From NCBI GenBank assembly GCA_035288045.1, contig DATEBA010000065.1, positions 1 to 8,705 of the forward strand: 8,705 nucleotides of DNA, in the 5' to 3' direction. This DNA comes from DATEBA01 sp035288045. Lineage in GTDB: Bacteria > Actinomycetota > UBA4738 > HRBIN12. This document shows positions 1 through 6,213 of this stretch, in pieces. Under the pieces are notes generated by a model, which was not told the origin of the DNA, did not search any database, and saw only the letters and a program-made list of their open reading frames with translations. The position numbers were made by a program, and so were the translations under genes. How positions within the stretch are numbered: position 1 is the first letter of the stretch; the number at the start of each line of letters is the position of its first letter.

Positions 1-549
1 TCGCTCGTACATATCGGGTCCCGCCCGTTCGGAGAGGCCGACGACGCTGAAGCCGGCGTCCTTGAGGCGGTCGAGCGCGCGGGGGATGTTGGCTACGCGT
101 GCGTGGGGTAGGTGGAGCAGCGCGCCGGCCGACGCCCGGACGGCCACCGGAGTCACCGGTGCGGCGCGCCGCAGCCGGGTGACGAGCATCGCGGTCCCGG
201 CCGCCTCGGCGACCCGCGCCGCGGCTCCGAGGTTCTGCGGGTCCTCGATCCCGTCGAGCACCACGACCAGATCGCTCCGCCCGAAATCCCACGATGAAAG
301 CTCACGTTCTCCGAGATCGCGGGAGGCGCGCACTTCTGCGACGACGCCGTGGTGGTCGGTTCCGGTCGCGTCGAGCTCGTCACGCGAGACGGTCTCCACG
401 CGCACACCGGCGCGCGAGGCCGCGGCGAGCACCTCCCGGAGCGCCGGGGTGCGCCGCGCTCCCTCGGCGACGCGAACCTCGATCGCGCGACCGGCCCGGA
501 TCGCCTCGAGCACCGACCGCCGGCCGGCCACGAGCGATGGGGCTGTCAT
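1..549 (-). CDS. rlmB: RlmB/TrmH-type (SpoU family) 23S rRNA 2'-O-ribose methyltransferase, 3' end beyond the window
   Basis: Translating the minus strand from the ATG at 549-547 gives 183 residues with no stop before the window edge, so the C-terminal part is missing. The N-terminal L30e-like substrate-binding domain is visible (GRRSVLEAI, about residues 9-17; HHGVVAEV, 66-73). The SpoU catalytic domain follows, with motif 1 as DGIEDPQNLGAAARVAEAAG (about 99-118; N106 and R112 are the conserved Asn and Arg) and then RASAGALLHLP (138-148), the usual helix before the SAM-binding knot, which lies outside. The family uses S-adenosylmethionine to methylate a ribose 2'-OH in rRNA; in E. coli RlmB the target is 23S G2251. 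The start ATG overlaps the ispF stop as ATGA, so translation is probably coupled to ispF. No strong Shine-Dalgarno is seen, and a hairpin ends one base before the ATG. The family is sure; a TrmH or TsnR-like target cannot be excluded without the C-terminus. Confidence 0.9.
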   Translation of the reverse strand, partial: MTAPSLVAGRRSVLEAIRAGRAIEVRVAEGARRTPALREVLAAASRAGVRVETVSRDELDATGTDHHGVVAEVRASRDLGERELSSWDFGRSDLVVVLDGIEDPQNLGAAARVAEAAGTAMLVTRLRRAAPVTPVAVRASAGALLHLPHARVANIPRALDRLKDAGFSVVGLSERAGPDMYER

Positions 550-1022
550 CCCGTGGCGACCACGGCGAGCGCGAGGCATCCGGCGCCGTCCCCAGCGAGC
601 CCGATACCCTCGGGACGCGAGGCCTTGACCGACACGCCGTCCAAGCCGACGCCGAGCGCGGCGGCGAGGTTCCTTCGCATCTCGTCGCGCCGGGGCCCGA
701 CCGAAGGTCGTTCCGCGAGCACCGTGACGTCACAGGAAACCGGGGTCGCGCCGCGATCCGCGAGCATGGCGACGGTGCGGGCCAGGAGGTCCAGACCCGC
801 GATCCCGGCGACGGAAGGGTCGCTGTCGGGAAAGTGCTCGCCGACGTCTCCGAGCGCGAGCGCCCCGAGGAGCGCGTCCGCGACGGCGTGGCACACCGCA
901 TCGCCGTCGGAGTGCCCCGCCAACCCCGGCTCTCCCTCGAACCGGACCCCGGCCAGAAGCAGCGGCCGCCCCACCTCGCGGGGGTGGGCGTCGAAACCGA
1001 GCCCGAACCGATGCTCAGCCAC
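546..1022 (-). CDS. ispF: 2-C-methyl-D-erythritol 2,4-cyclodiphosphate synthase
   Basis: IspF is a cytoplasmic trimer that converts CDP-methylerythritol 2-phosphate to methylerythritol cyclodiphosphate and CMP, a step of the MEP isoprenoid pathway. From the GTG at 1022 the protein has 158 residues, the usual size. Zinc ligands D11, H13 and H45 are present (FDAH; GHSDGDAVCHA), followed by DALLGALALGDVGEHFPDSD (49-68) and a C-terminal K133...E138, the equivalent of the metal-binding E135 in E. coli. I prefer GTG 1022 to an upstream TTG at 1037 because GAGGG lies six bases before the GTG and the protein then begins directly before the first strand. The GTG overlaps the ispD stop (GTGGCTGA), and its own stop overlaps the rlmB start. 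An oddity is the nucleotide-binding C-terminal loop: the usual TTE.LGF.GR.EG reads RPEGIGLAGDGAG, losing the Arg and the second Glu. Confidence 0.95.
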   Translation of the reverse strand: MAEHRFGLGFDAHPREVGRPLLLAGVRFEGEPGLAGHSDGDAVCHAVADALLGALALGDVGEHFPDSDPSVAGIAGLDLLARTVAMLADRGATPVSCDVTVLAERPSVGPRRDEMRRNLAAALGVGLDGVSVKASRPEGIGLAGDGAGCLALAVVATG

Positions 1023-1698
1023 GGCCGACCCTCGCAAGCACGGATTCGGCGCGCACGAGGTCCTCGAGCATCGTGATCTTGAAGTTCACTCGCTCTCCGG
1101 GGATCGCGCGCACCCGATAACCGGCCCACTCGAGGAGCGCCGCGTCGTCGGTGGCCTCGTGCCCTGCCTCGGCCGCGCGCGAGTGAGCGTCCAGGAACGC
1201 GCCCAGCCGGCACGCCTGGGGCGTCTGCGCGAGGAAGACCTCGCCGCGAGGCTCCGTCCTCTCCACGAGATCCCCTCGAACGCGCTTCAGCGTGTCGACG
1301 ACGGGGAGGACGGGCACCACGCCGTCGACATCGCCGAGCGCGGCCAGGACGGCGGCGAACAGGCTTGCGGAGGCAAGCGGTCGAGCAGCGTCGTGACAGA
1401 CGACCACCTCGGCGTCGGCCCGAACCTCCTTGAGCGCCGAGCGAACGGAGGCCTGGCGCGTCGGCCCTCCCCCGACCACGATCGCGGGCTTGCCGACGCC
1501 GGCGAGCAGCTGGGTGGCTCGCCCCTCGCTCCCGGCCGGGACCGCAACCACGAGGCTCGTCACCTCCGGGCGAGCGGCCGCCGCGGCGACCGAGTGCTCC
1601 AGCAACGTCCGGCCGGCCAGCTCTAGGAAGGCCTTCGGCCGGTCCGCGCCAAGGCGCTCGCCCGAACCTGCGGCGAGCACGACCGCAACCGCGTTCAT
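1015..1698 (-). CDS. ispD: 2-C-methyl-D-erythritol 4-phosphate cytidylyltransferase
   Basis: IspD transfers CMP from CTP to methylerythritol 4-phosphate, the step before the kinase IspE and then IspF. The 227-residue protein is full length. It shows the nucleotide-binding start VVLAAGSGERLGADRPKAF (6-24; R15 and K22 match the catalytic Arg and Lys), the G.TRQ.SVRSAL segment (77-89), CHDAARPL (101-108), the AQTPQACR stretch (157-164), ATDDAALLE (182-190) and NFKIT with K207 near the end. The ATG at 1698-1696 overlaps the TGA of the preceding PIN-TRAM gene as ATGA, and no strong ribosome-binding site is evident, so re-initiation from the upstream gene is likely. It overlaps ispF downstream by eight bases. 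Adjacent ispD and ispF are common in bacteria, sometimes as a fusion; here they are separate proteins. The identification is firm from the motif set and context. Confidence 0.96.
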   Translation of the reverse strand: MNAVAVVLAAGSGERLGADRPKAFLELAGRTLLEHSVAAAAARPEVTSLVVAVPAGSEGRATQLLAGVGKPAIVVGGGPTRQASVRSALKEVRADAEVVVCHDAARPLASASLFAAVLAALGDVDGVVPVLPVVDTLKRVRGDLVERTEPRGEVFLAQTPQACRLGAFLDAHSRAAEAGHEATDDAALLEWAGYRVRAIPGERVNFKITMLEDLVRAESVLARVGRG

Positions 1699-2795
1699 CA
1701 GGTCTGCTCGGAGCTCTTCCCGGATCCCGCGTCGGGCAACGCGGCGAACACCATCCGGCCGGTGGAGGTCTGGATCACGTTGCTGACGCGCACGGCGACC
1801 TCGCTGCCGATCCGATCGGCCGCGCGCTCGACGACCACCATGGTCCCATCCTCCAGGTAGCCGATGCCCTGGCCGTGCTCCCTTCCTTCCTTCACGAGCT
1901 GCACGGTGAGCTCCTCGCCAGGCACGAACGGAACGCGGAACGCGGAGGCGAGCTCGTTGATCTGGCGCACCGGCACCGAGACGGCGCCCGCCACCTTGGC
2001 AAGGTTCGCGTCCACCGTGATGAGCGTGCCGCCGCGCTCGCGCGCCAGGCGCACGAGCGCGGCGTCGACGTCGCCGACAAGGGCCTCCTCGACGAGGATG
2101 ATCTCCGCGAGGGGTGACTCCTGCAGCGTGGCCAGGACGTCCAGTCCTCGACGCCCACGGGTGCGGCGTTTCGGGTCGGACGCGTCGGCGATCGACTGCA
2201 ACTCGCGAAGGACGCCCTCGTGGACGAGGAACGTTCCCGGCAGGAAACCGGTTCGAACCAGATCGGCGATCCGCCCGTCGATCAGCGCGCTCGTGTCGAT
2301 CACGTTGACCTCGCCCGGCGCGACCCCGGCGGCACGCGGCTTCAGCCCGAAGATCGCGAAGAGGTCGTCCTTGCGCCCCCGGGCGATGTGGAACCCCGCA
2401 GCTCCAAGTGAGATGTAGATGAACACGACGCCCGGCACCACCCCCACGAGCGGGAGATCGACCAGGAGCAGCGGAACGGTCACGAGCGCGGCAATGATAA
2501 GTCCGACGACGAGACCGACTGTGCCGGCAGCGATCTCGACTGCCGGCGTCTTGCGGAGTCCCTGCTCGAGCTCGGTCACCTGCCGGTAGGTGAACCGTCC
2601 GACGAGGCCGCCGACCACGTATCCGATGGCCGACCCGAGGAACACGATCAGAAGGACACGCGAGGTCTCACCGTGCGCGAACTGCTCGCCGACCTGGAAG
2701 CCGGCGGTACCGAGCAAAGCGATGAAGATGAGCCGAACGCCCTCGACGAGACGTCCACGCGGTGCCTCGCGGCGTGGCTCGGATGATCCGCTCAC
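1698..2795 (-). CDS. YacL-like membrane-anchored PIN-TRAM domain protein
   Basis: Four hydrophobic segments (about residues 20-39, 45-68, 86-112 and 116-138, counting from GTG 2795) are followed by a PIN nuclease-like domain starting VIDTSALIDGRI, with acidic residues D167, E198, D242/D244 and D262 placed as in PIN metal sites. A TRAM-like beta domain follows at about 293-352 (GEELTVQLVKEGREHGQGIG onwards). This is the order seen in Bacillus YacL, which sits in the same radA-ispD neighbourhood. PIN domains are typically Mg2+-dependent RNases and TRAM binds RNA, so a membrane-associated RNA-processing role is inferred; no substrate can be read from the sequence. Two GTG starts are possible. 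GTG 2834 would give 378 residues but has its G-run too close to the codon. GTG 2795 (365 residues) has AGGGCAGGG at good spacing and is preferred. The gene lies 55 bp after carD and its TGA overlaps the ispD ATG. Confidence 0.9.
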   Translation of the reverse strand: MSGSSEPRREAPRGRLVEGVRLIFIALLGTAGFQVGEQFAHGETSRVLLIVFLGSAIGYVVGGLVGRFTYRQVTELEQGLRKTPAVEIAAGTVGLVVGLIIAALVTVPLLLVDLPLVGVVPGVVFIYISLGAAGFHIARGRKDDLFAIFGLKPRAAGVAPGEVNVIDTSALIDGRIADLVRTGFLPGTFLVHEGVLRELQSIADASDPKRRTRGRRGLDVLATLQESPLAEIILVEEALVGDVDAALVRLARERGGTLITVDANLAKVAGAVSVPVRQINELASAFRVPFVPGEELTVQLVKEGREHGQGIGYLEDGTMVVVERAADRIGSEVAVRVSNVIQTSTGRMVFAALPDAGSGKSSEQT

Positions 2796-2850
2796 CGGGG
2801 TACCCTGCCCTGCGGCGTTCCTCCGTGCAAGCACGCCCCCGTCGGGGCGA

Positions 2851-3360
2851 TCAGACCTCGGCCGCCACCTTGGGACCGTGGGCCTCCTCGAGGACCTTGT
2901 CGATCATGCCCTCGGCGTCCTCTTCCGAGCACGTCGCAGCGCAACACAGCTCGGAGACCAGGATCTGGCGAGCCTTGGTCACCATGCGCTTCTCGCCGGC
3001 AGAAAGGCCCTTCTCGCGCTCGCGGATCGACAGGTTCCTGACGACCTCGGCTACCTGGTAGATGTCGCCCGAGCGCAGCTTCTCGATGTTGTTCTTGAAG
3101 CGGCGGCTCCAGTTGGCGGCCATCTTCGACTCGTCCTCGCGGAGAACGTTCAGGACCTTCTTCACCTCGTTCTTGCCGACGACCTGGCGGAGGCCGACTT
3201 CCTTGGTGTTGTCGACGGGAACCATAAGCGTGAGGTCCCCGTAGGCGACACGTAGGACGAAGAACTTCCTCTTCTCTCCGAAGAGTTCCCGCTCCCGAAG
3301 CTCCTGGATTACTGCGGCGCCGTGTTCCGGATGCACTACCGTATCGCCCTTACGGAACAC
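2851..3360 (-). CDS. carD: CarD-family RNA polymerase-binding transcriptional regulator
   Basis: The 169-residue protein closely resembles mycobacterial CarD in order and length. The N-terminal RNA polymerase-interacting (Tudor-like) domain covers about residues 1-55 (FRKGDTVVHPEHGAAVI; GDLTLMVPVDN). The helical C-terminal DNA-binding domain holds NWSRRFKNNIEKLRSGD (83-99; W84 corresponds to the Trp that wedges into the upstream edge of the transcription bubble) and GLSAGEKRMVTKARQILVSE (118-137). CarD binds the RNAP beta subunit and stabilises open complexes, mostly at rRNA and housekeeping promoters. The start is GTG 3360 with AAGGGGG four bases upstream. A probable promoter precedes it, so it need not depend on radA transcription. 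An oddity is CCAATC (139-144), three cysteines in a helix where mycobacterial CarD has none. The function is firm; the cysteines are unexplained. Confidence 0.96.
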   Translation of the reverse strand: MFRKGDTVVHPEHGAAVIQELRERELFGEKRKFFVLRVAYGDLTLMVPVDNTKEVGLRQVVGKNEVKKVLNVLREDESKMAANWSRRFKNNIEKLRSGDIYQVAEVVRNLSIREREKGLSAGEKRMVTKARQILVSELCCAATCSEEDAEGMIDKVLEEAHGPKVAAEV

Positions 3361-3495
3361 GCGACCCCCTTCGAGGCTTGCGGACGCGGACAGTCGGATG
3401 ACTAGTCCAAGGGTAGCATGCGGCTCCGTTCGCCCGCAAACGGCGAAAGGCCCGGCTTCAACCCGTTTTCCCAGGTCAGAGGGGGTGCGACAGGC
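3361..3495. other. Intergenic region between radA and carD, no gene seen
   Basis: The 135 bp between the radA stop and the carD GTG hold the candidate carD promoter and an AAACGG/CCGTTT pair (about 3438-3467) with a 20-base interior that could form a weak hairpin after radA. It lacks a convincing T-tract on the minus strand, so I do not call a terminator. I see no small ORF or RNA gene here. Confidence 0.5.
3410..3439 (-). promoter_or_regulatory. Candidate sigma70-type promoter of carD
   Basis: On the minus strand TTGCGG (3439-3434) is separated by 18 bases from TACCCT (3415-3410), which fits TAnnnT. The predicted start of transcription is about 45 bases upstream of the GTG of carD. An 8-bp palindrome GACTAGTC (3400-3407) lies at the predicted start site. 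The spacing is good, but two hexamers in GC-rich DNA are weak proof. Confidence 0.45.
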
Positions 3496-4827
3496 CTAGG
3501 TCGGTCGTTGGTCGTAACCCCCCGCGGCCCACGAAAGCGCCTCGCGGACGTGACGGACGACCACGACACGGACGTCTCGCTCGCCTCGCGCGCCCTCGGG
3601 GGCGAACACGGTCGTGCACCCGGCGGCCGAAGCGGCCGCGACCCGCTGCTCCAGTCCCGCCACCGGGCGGACCTGCCCGGTGAGGGAGATCTCGCCGACG
3701 AACGCGCTCCGCTCCGGCGGTGGGATCCCCGAGGCGGCCGACGCGAGCGCCGCCGCGATCGCGAGATCGCTCCCCGGGTCGTCGATGCGCACGCCCCCCG
3801 ACGACGCGCCGTACAACTCCGCGCGCGCGAGCGGGATCCGGGCCGCGCGATCGAGCACCGCGGCGACGAGCTGGAAGCGTCGCCCGTCGATCCCCGTCGC
3901 CTGTCGGCGCGCCCCGTTCTCCGTCGGAACGACCAGCGCCTGGAGCTCGACAGCGAGCGCCCGCCGGCCTGCACGAGGCAAGGCGACCGCGGCGCCCGCC
4001 TCACCGCGACCGGAGCGAAGGAGATCGGAAGGGTCGATCTCGTGGAGGCCGTCCTTCTTCATCTCGAACCAGGCCACCTCGCCCTCGGCACCGAAGCGGT
4101 TCTTGCCGCCCGAGAGCATTCTGAGCCCCGAGCGCGGATCGCCGTCGAAGCTTAGGACGACGTCCACCGCGTGTTCTAGGGTTCGCGGTCCTGCCAGGTC
4201 GCCATCCTTCGTGACGTGACCGGTCACCATCACGGTGATGCCGACGGACTTCGCGAGCCCGACGAGCGCGTCGGCGCACCCGCGCACCTGCGCCGGGCCG
4301 CCCGGGATCTGGGACGCGTCGGTGTCGCGGAGCGCCTGGATCGAGTCCACGGCGAGCAAGAAGGGCCGCGCCGCCGTCGCCGCGTCCATCACGACTTGCA
4401 GGTTGCGGCCGGGGACGAAGCTCACGGCGTCACCCGGCACGCCCAGGCGTCGTGCTCGGGCCGCGACCTGCTCGCGCGACTCCTCGCCGGATGCAAGAAG
4501 GCAGGGGAGCCCGGCGGCCGACAGGTTCGCCACCAACTGGAGGAGAAGGGTCGACTTGCCGATGCCGGGCTCGCCTGCGAGGAGGACGACCGAAGCCGGG
4601 ACGAGCCCCCCGCCGAGTACCCGATCGATGCCCGGGAACCCCGTCGGGGCTCGTCGCGCCTCCGCGCCGTCCGCGGACAGGGTCTCCAGGGATACCGCCG
4701 GTCGTGCCGCCGGCCCGACGGTCTCGCCGATCGTCCCCCACGCGCCGCAAGCCTGGCACCGGCCCACCCACTGGGCGGCCTGTTGCCCGCAACTCGAGCA
4801 CGTGAGAACGGCCTTCACCCTGCCCAC
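3496..4827 (-). CDS. radA: DNA repair protein RadA (Sms)
   Basis: RadA is a RecA-like ATPase/helicase that helps extend and resolve recombination intermediates. The 443-residue protein is complete. It has an N-terminal zinc finger with C10, C13, C24 and C27 (CSSCG ... CQACGAW), Walker A GEPGIGKST (85-93), Walker B FLLAVD (156-161), the RadA-specific KNRFG motif (242-246), and a C-terminal Lon-protease-like domain (about 290-425, including SSGGVRIDDPGSDLAIAAA and FVGEISLTGQVRPV). The start GTG 4827 has no Shine-Dalgarno, but a -10 box ends six bases upstream, which suggests a leaderless mRNA; GTG 4818 is an in-frame alternative only three codons in. The gene is divergent from the secreted phosphoesterase. 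disA, often next to radA in Firmicutes and Actinobacteria, is not between it and carD. Confidence 0.97.
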   Translation of the reverse strand: MGRVKAVLTCSSCGQQAAQWVGRCQACGAWGTIGETVGPAARPAVSLETLSADGAEARRAPTGFPGIDRVLGGGLVPASVVLLAGEPGIGKSTLLLQLVANLSAAGLPCLLASGEESREQVAARARRLGVPGDAVSFVPGRNLQVVMDAATAARPFLLAVDSIQALRDTDASQIPGGPAQVRGCADALVGLAKSVGITVMVTGHVTKDGDLAGPRTLEHAVDVVLSFDGDPRSGLRMLSGGKNRFGAEGEVAWFEMKKDGLHEIDPSDLLRSGRGEAGAAVALPRAGRRALAVELQALVVPTENGARRQATGIDGRRFQLVAAVLDRAARIPLARAELYGASSGGVRIDDPGSDLAIAAALASAASGIPPPERSAFVGEISLTGQVRPVAGLEQRVAAASAAGCTTVFAPEGARGERDVRVVVVRHVREALSWAAGGYDQRPT

Positions 4828-4839
4828 GAGCCGACGCTA
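4828..4839 (-). promoter_or_regulatory. Candidate leaderless -10 element of radA
   Basis: Read on the minus strand, TAGCGT (4839-4834) fits TAnnnT and is followed by exactly six bases before the GTG start of radA, so transcription would begin at or next to the start codon. The upstream hexamer at 17-bp spacing (TCTGGG) is not a recognisable -35. Absence of any Shine-Dalgarno before this GTG agrees with a leaderless transcript. Confidence 0.5.
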
Positions 4840-4845
4840 GCAGGG

Positions 4846-4873
4846 GGGTCTGACATCCCAGACCCTCGGGTCT
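4846..4873. repeat. Triple GGGTCT/AGACCC inverted-repeat element in the divergent spacer
   Basis: The + strand carries GGGTCT at 4846-4851, AGACCC at 4860-4865 and GGGTCT again at 4868-4873. The first pair forms a 7-bp inverted repeat with a six-base loop (4846-4865), and the second pair a 6-bp inverted repeat with a two-base loop (4860-4873). The middle unit can pair with either neighbour. The element lies between the two opposed -10 boxes, where a shared operator would sit. No known regulator is assigned. Confidence 0.5.
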
Positions 4874-4887
4874 TCTAGCCCGTGGCG

Positions 4888-4899
4888 TAGTCTTGGCCC
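4888..4899 (+). promoter_or_regulatory. Candidate leaderless -10 element of the phosphoesterase gene
   Basis: TAGTCT (4888-4893) fits TAnnnT and is followed by six bases and then the GTG start at 4900. There is no Shine-Dalgarno between box and start. No clear -35 is seen at 17-18 bp. This mirrors the arrangement at radA on the other strand. Confidence 0.5.
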
Positions 4900-6213
4900 G
4901 TGCGCGCGCTCCGCACGGTGATCGCCTCGTTAACCGCGGCCTTGCTGCTCGCGGCGGGGCCTGGCTCGGCCGAGCTGTTCCCCTCCTCCGCCCCGCCGAT
5001 GCCGGCCCCCGGCAGGCCCGACCGCGTCGACGCGGGAGCGATCGCAACGCGCTGGCCGATAAAGCACGTCGTGTTCATCGTGAAGGAGAACCGGACGTTC
5101 GATAACATGTTCGGCGCCTTCCCTGGGGCCGACGGTGCAGCGTCAGGGCTCGACCGCGGCCGGTGGCGGCCGCTGACCCGCCCGCCGGACCAGCTTCCGA
5201 CCGACATCCGCCACTGCTACTCGTGCGCGCTGGCCGCCTGGAACGGCGGCAAGATGGACGGCTTCAACCAGAGCGAGGCGGCCGATCTGTACGCGTATAC
5301 GCGGATGCTCCCCGGGGACCTGCCGAACTACTGGCGATGGGCGCGCCGGTTCGCGCTCTCCGACAACTTCTTCGCGTCGGCGCAGGGTCCGTCGTTCCCG
5401 AACCACCTCTTCACGATCGCGGCGCAGTCGGGCGGCACGCACACGAACCCGGTCGTGGGGCTCGACCGCTTCCACGCGTGGCGGGCGGCAACCGGTCTCG
5501 CCAAGACCTGGGGGTGCGACTCCATCGACGGTACCTACGTGGAGGTCAAGGACAGCGAGGGCAGGATCAAGCGTGTCCCGCCCTGCTTTGACTTCCTCAC
5601 GGAGGGCGACCTTCTGACGCGCGCCGAGATCCCATGGGCCTACTACACCGCGTGGAACGACCAGGAAGGCTACGCGTGGTCGGCCTACTCGGCGGTTCGC
5701 CACGTTCGTAACGACCCGGAGGTCTGGCGCGATCACGTCTTCCCAGTGGACGACGTGGTCGGCGACATTCGCGACGGGCGCCTTCCCCCGGTGACCTGGA
5801 TAACCCCGCGCTACGAGGACTCCGAGCACCCCGAGGAGAGCTTCTGCCGCGGGGAGAACTGGACCACCCACGTTGTCAACGCGATCATGCGCTCGCCCGC
5901 GTGGGAGGACACCGCCATCTTCATCACGTGGGACGACTACGGCGGCTTCTACGACCACGTTCCGCCGCCGCAGGTGGACCGCTTCGGCTTTGGGATCCGC
6001 GTTCCGCTACTCGTGATCTCGCCCTACGCGAAGCGCGGGTACATCGACCATCGCCTGGGCGAGTTCTCCTCGGTCCTGCGGTTCCTCGAGGACAACTGGG
6101 GGCTTTCTCAGCTCACCCACCGCGACCGAGACGCTGCCAACCTCTCCTACGTGTTCGACTTCTCGCAGGAGCCCCGCCCGCCGGATCCGCGCCCGCTTCG
6201 GGACTGCCCGTAG
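4900..6213 (+). CDS. Secreted phosphoesterase, phospholipase C / AcpA-type acid phosphatase family
   Basis: The 437-residue protein starts with a Sec-type signal peptide (basic start, hydrophobic 8-20, likely cleavage after GSA at 24; no twin-arginine motif). The phosphoesterase domain (Pfam PF04185 type) follows: HVVFIVKENRTFDNMFG (56-72; E63 and N64 in the metal site), WNGGKMDGF (114-122), GPSFPNH (163-169; S165 at the nucleophile position, which is Thr in many phospholipases C), CFDFLTEGDLL (229-239), WITP with H310, SPAW..TAIFITWDDYGGFYDHV (332-354; D345, D346, H353), and VPLLVISPYAKRGYIDH (368-384). Such enzymes cleave phosphate mono- or diesters outside the cytoplasm, supplying phosphate or attacking phospholipids; the substrate cannot be told here. 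Six cysteines (106, 109, 206, 229, 316, 436) could form disulfides after export. Start is GTG 4900, probably leaderless. The TAG stop directly abuts the convergent gene. Confidence 0.93.
   Translation: MRALRTVIASLTAALLLAAGPGSAELFPSSAPPMPAPGRPDRVDAGAIATRWPIKHVVFIVKENRTFDNMFGAFPGADGAASGLDRGRWRPLTRPPDQLPTDIRHCYSCALAAWNGGKMDGFNQSEAADLYAYTRMLPGDLPNYWRWARRFALSDNFFASAQGPSFPNHLFTIAAQSGGTHTNPVVGLDRFHAWRAATGLAKTWGCDSIDGTYVEVKDSEGRIKRVPPCFDFLTEGDLLTRAEIPWAYYTAWNDQEGYAWSAYSAVRHVRNDPEVWRDHVFPVDDVVGDIRDGRLPPVTWITPRYEDSEHPEESFCRGENWTTHVVNAIMRSPAWEDTAIFITWDDYGGFYDHVPPPQVDRFGFGIRVPLLVISPYAKRGYIDHRLGEFSSVLRFLEDNWGLSQLTHRDRDAANLSYVFDFSQEPRPPDPRPLRDCP

Noticed and set aside
1023..1037. TTG 1037 as the ispF start
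   Set aside because: No Shine-Dalgarno precedes it, and it adds five residues not expected in the family; GTG 1022 has GAGGG at six bases and overlaps the ispD stop.
349..1626. A 425-codon open frame on the plus strand
   Set aside because: It is antisense to rlmB, ispF and ispD, which have strong motifs; its translation is low-complexity.
3438..3467. Possible rho-independent terminator after radA
   Set aside because: The AAACGG/CCGTTT stem is only six pairs with a 20-base interior and no U-tract on the transcribed strand.
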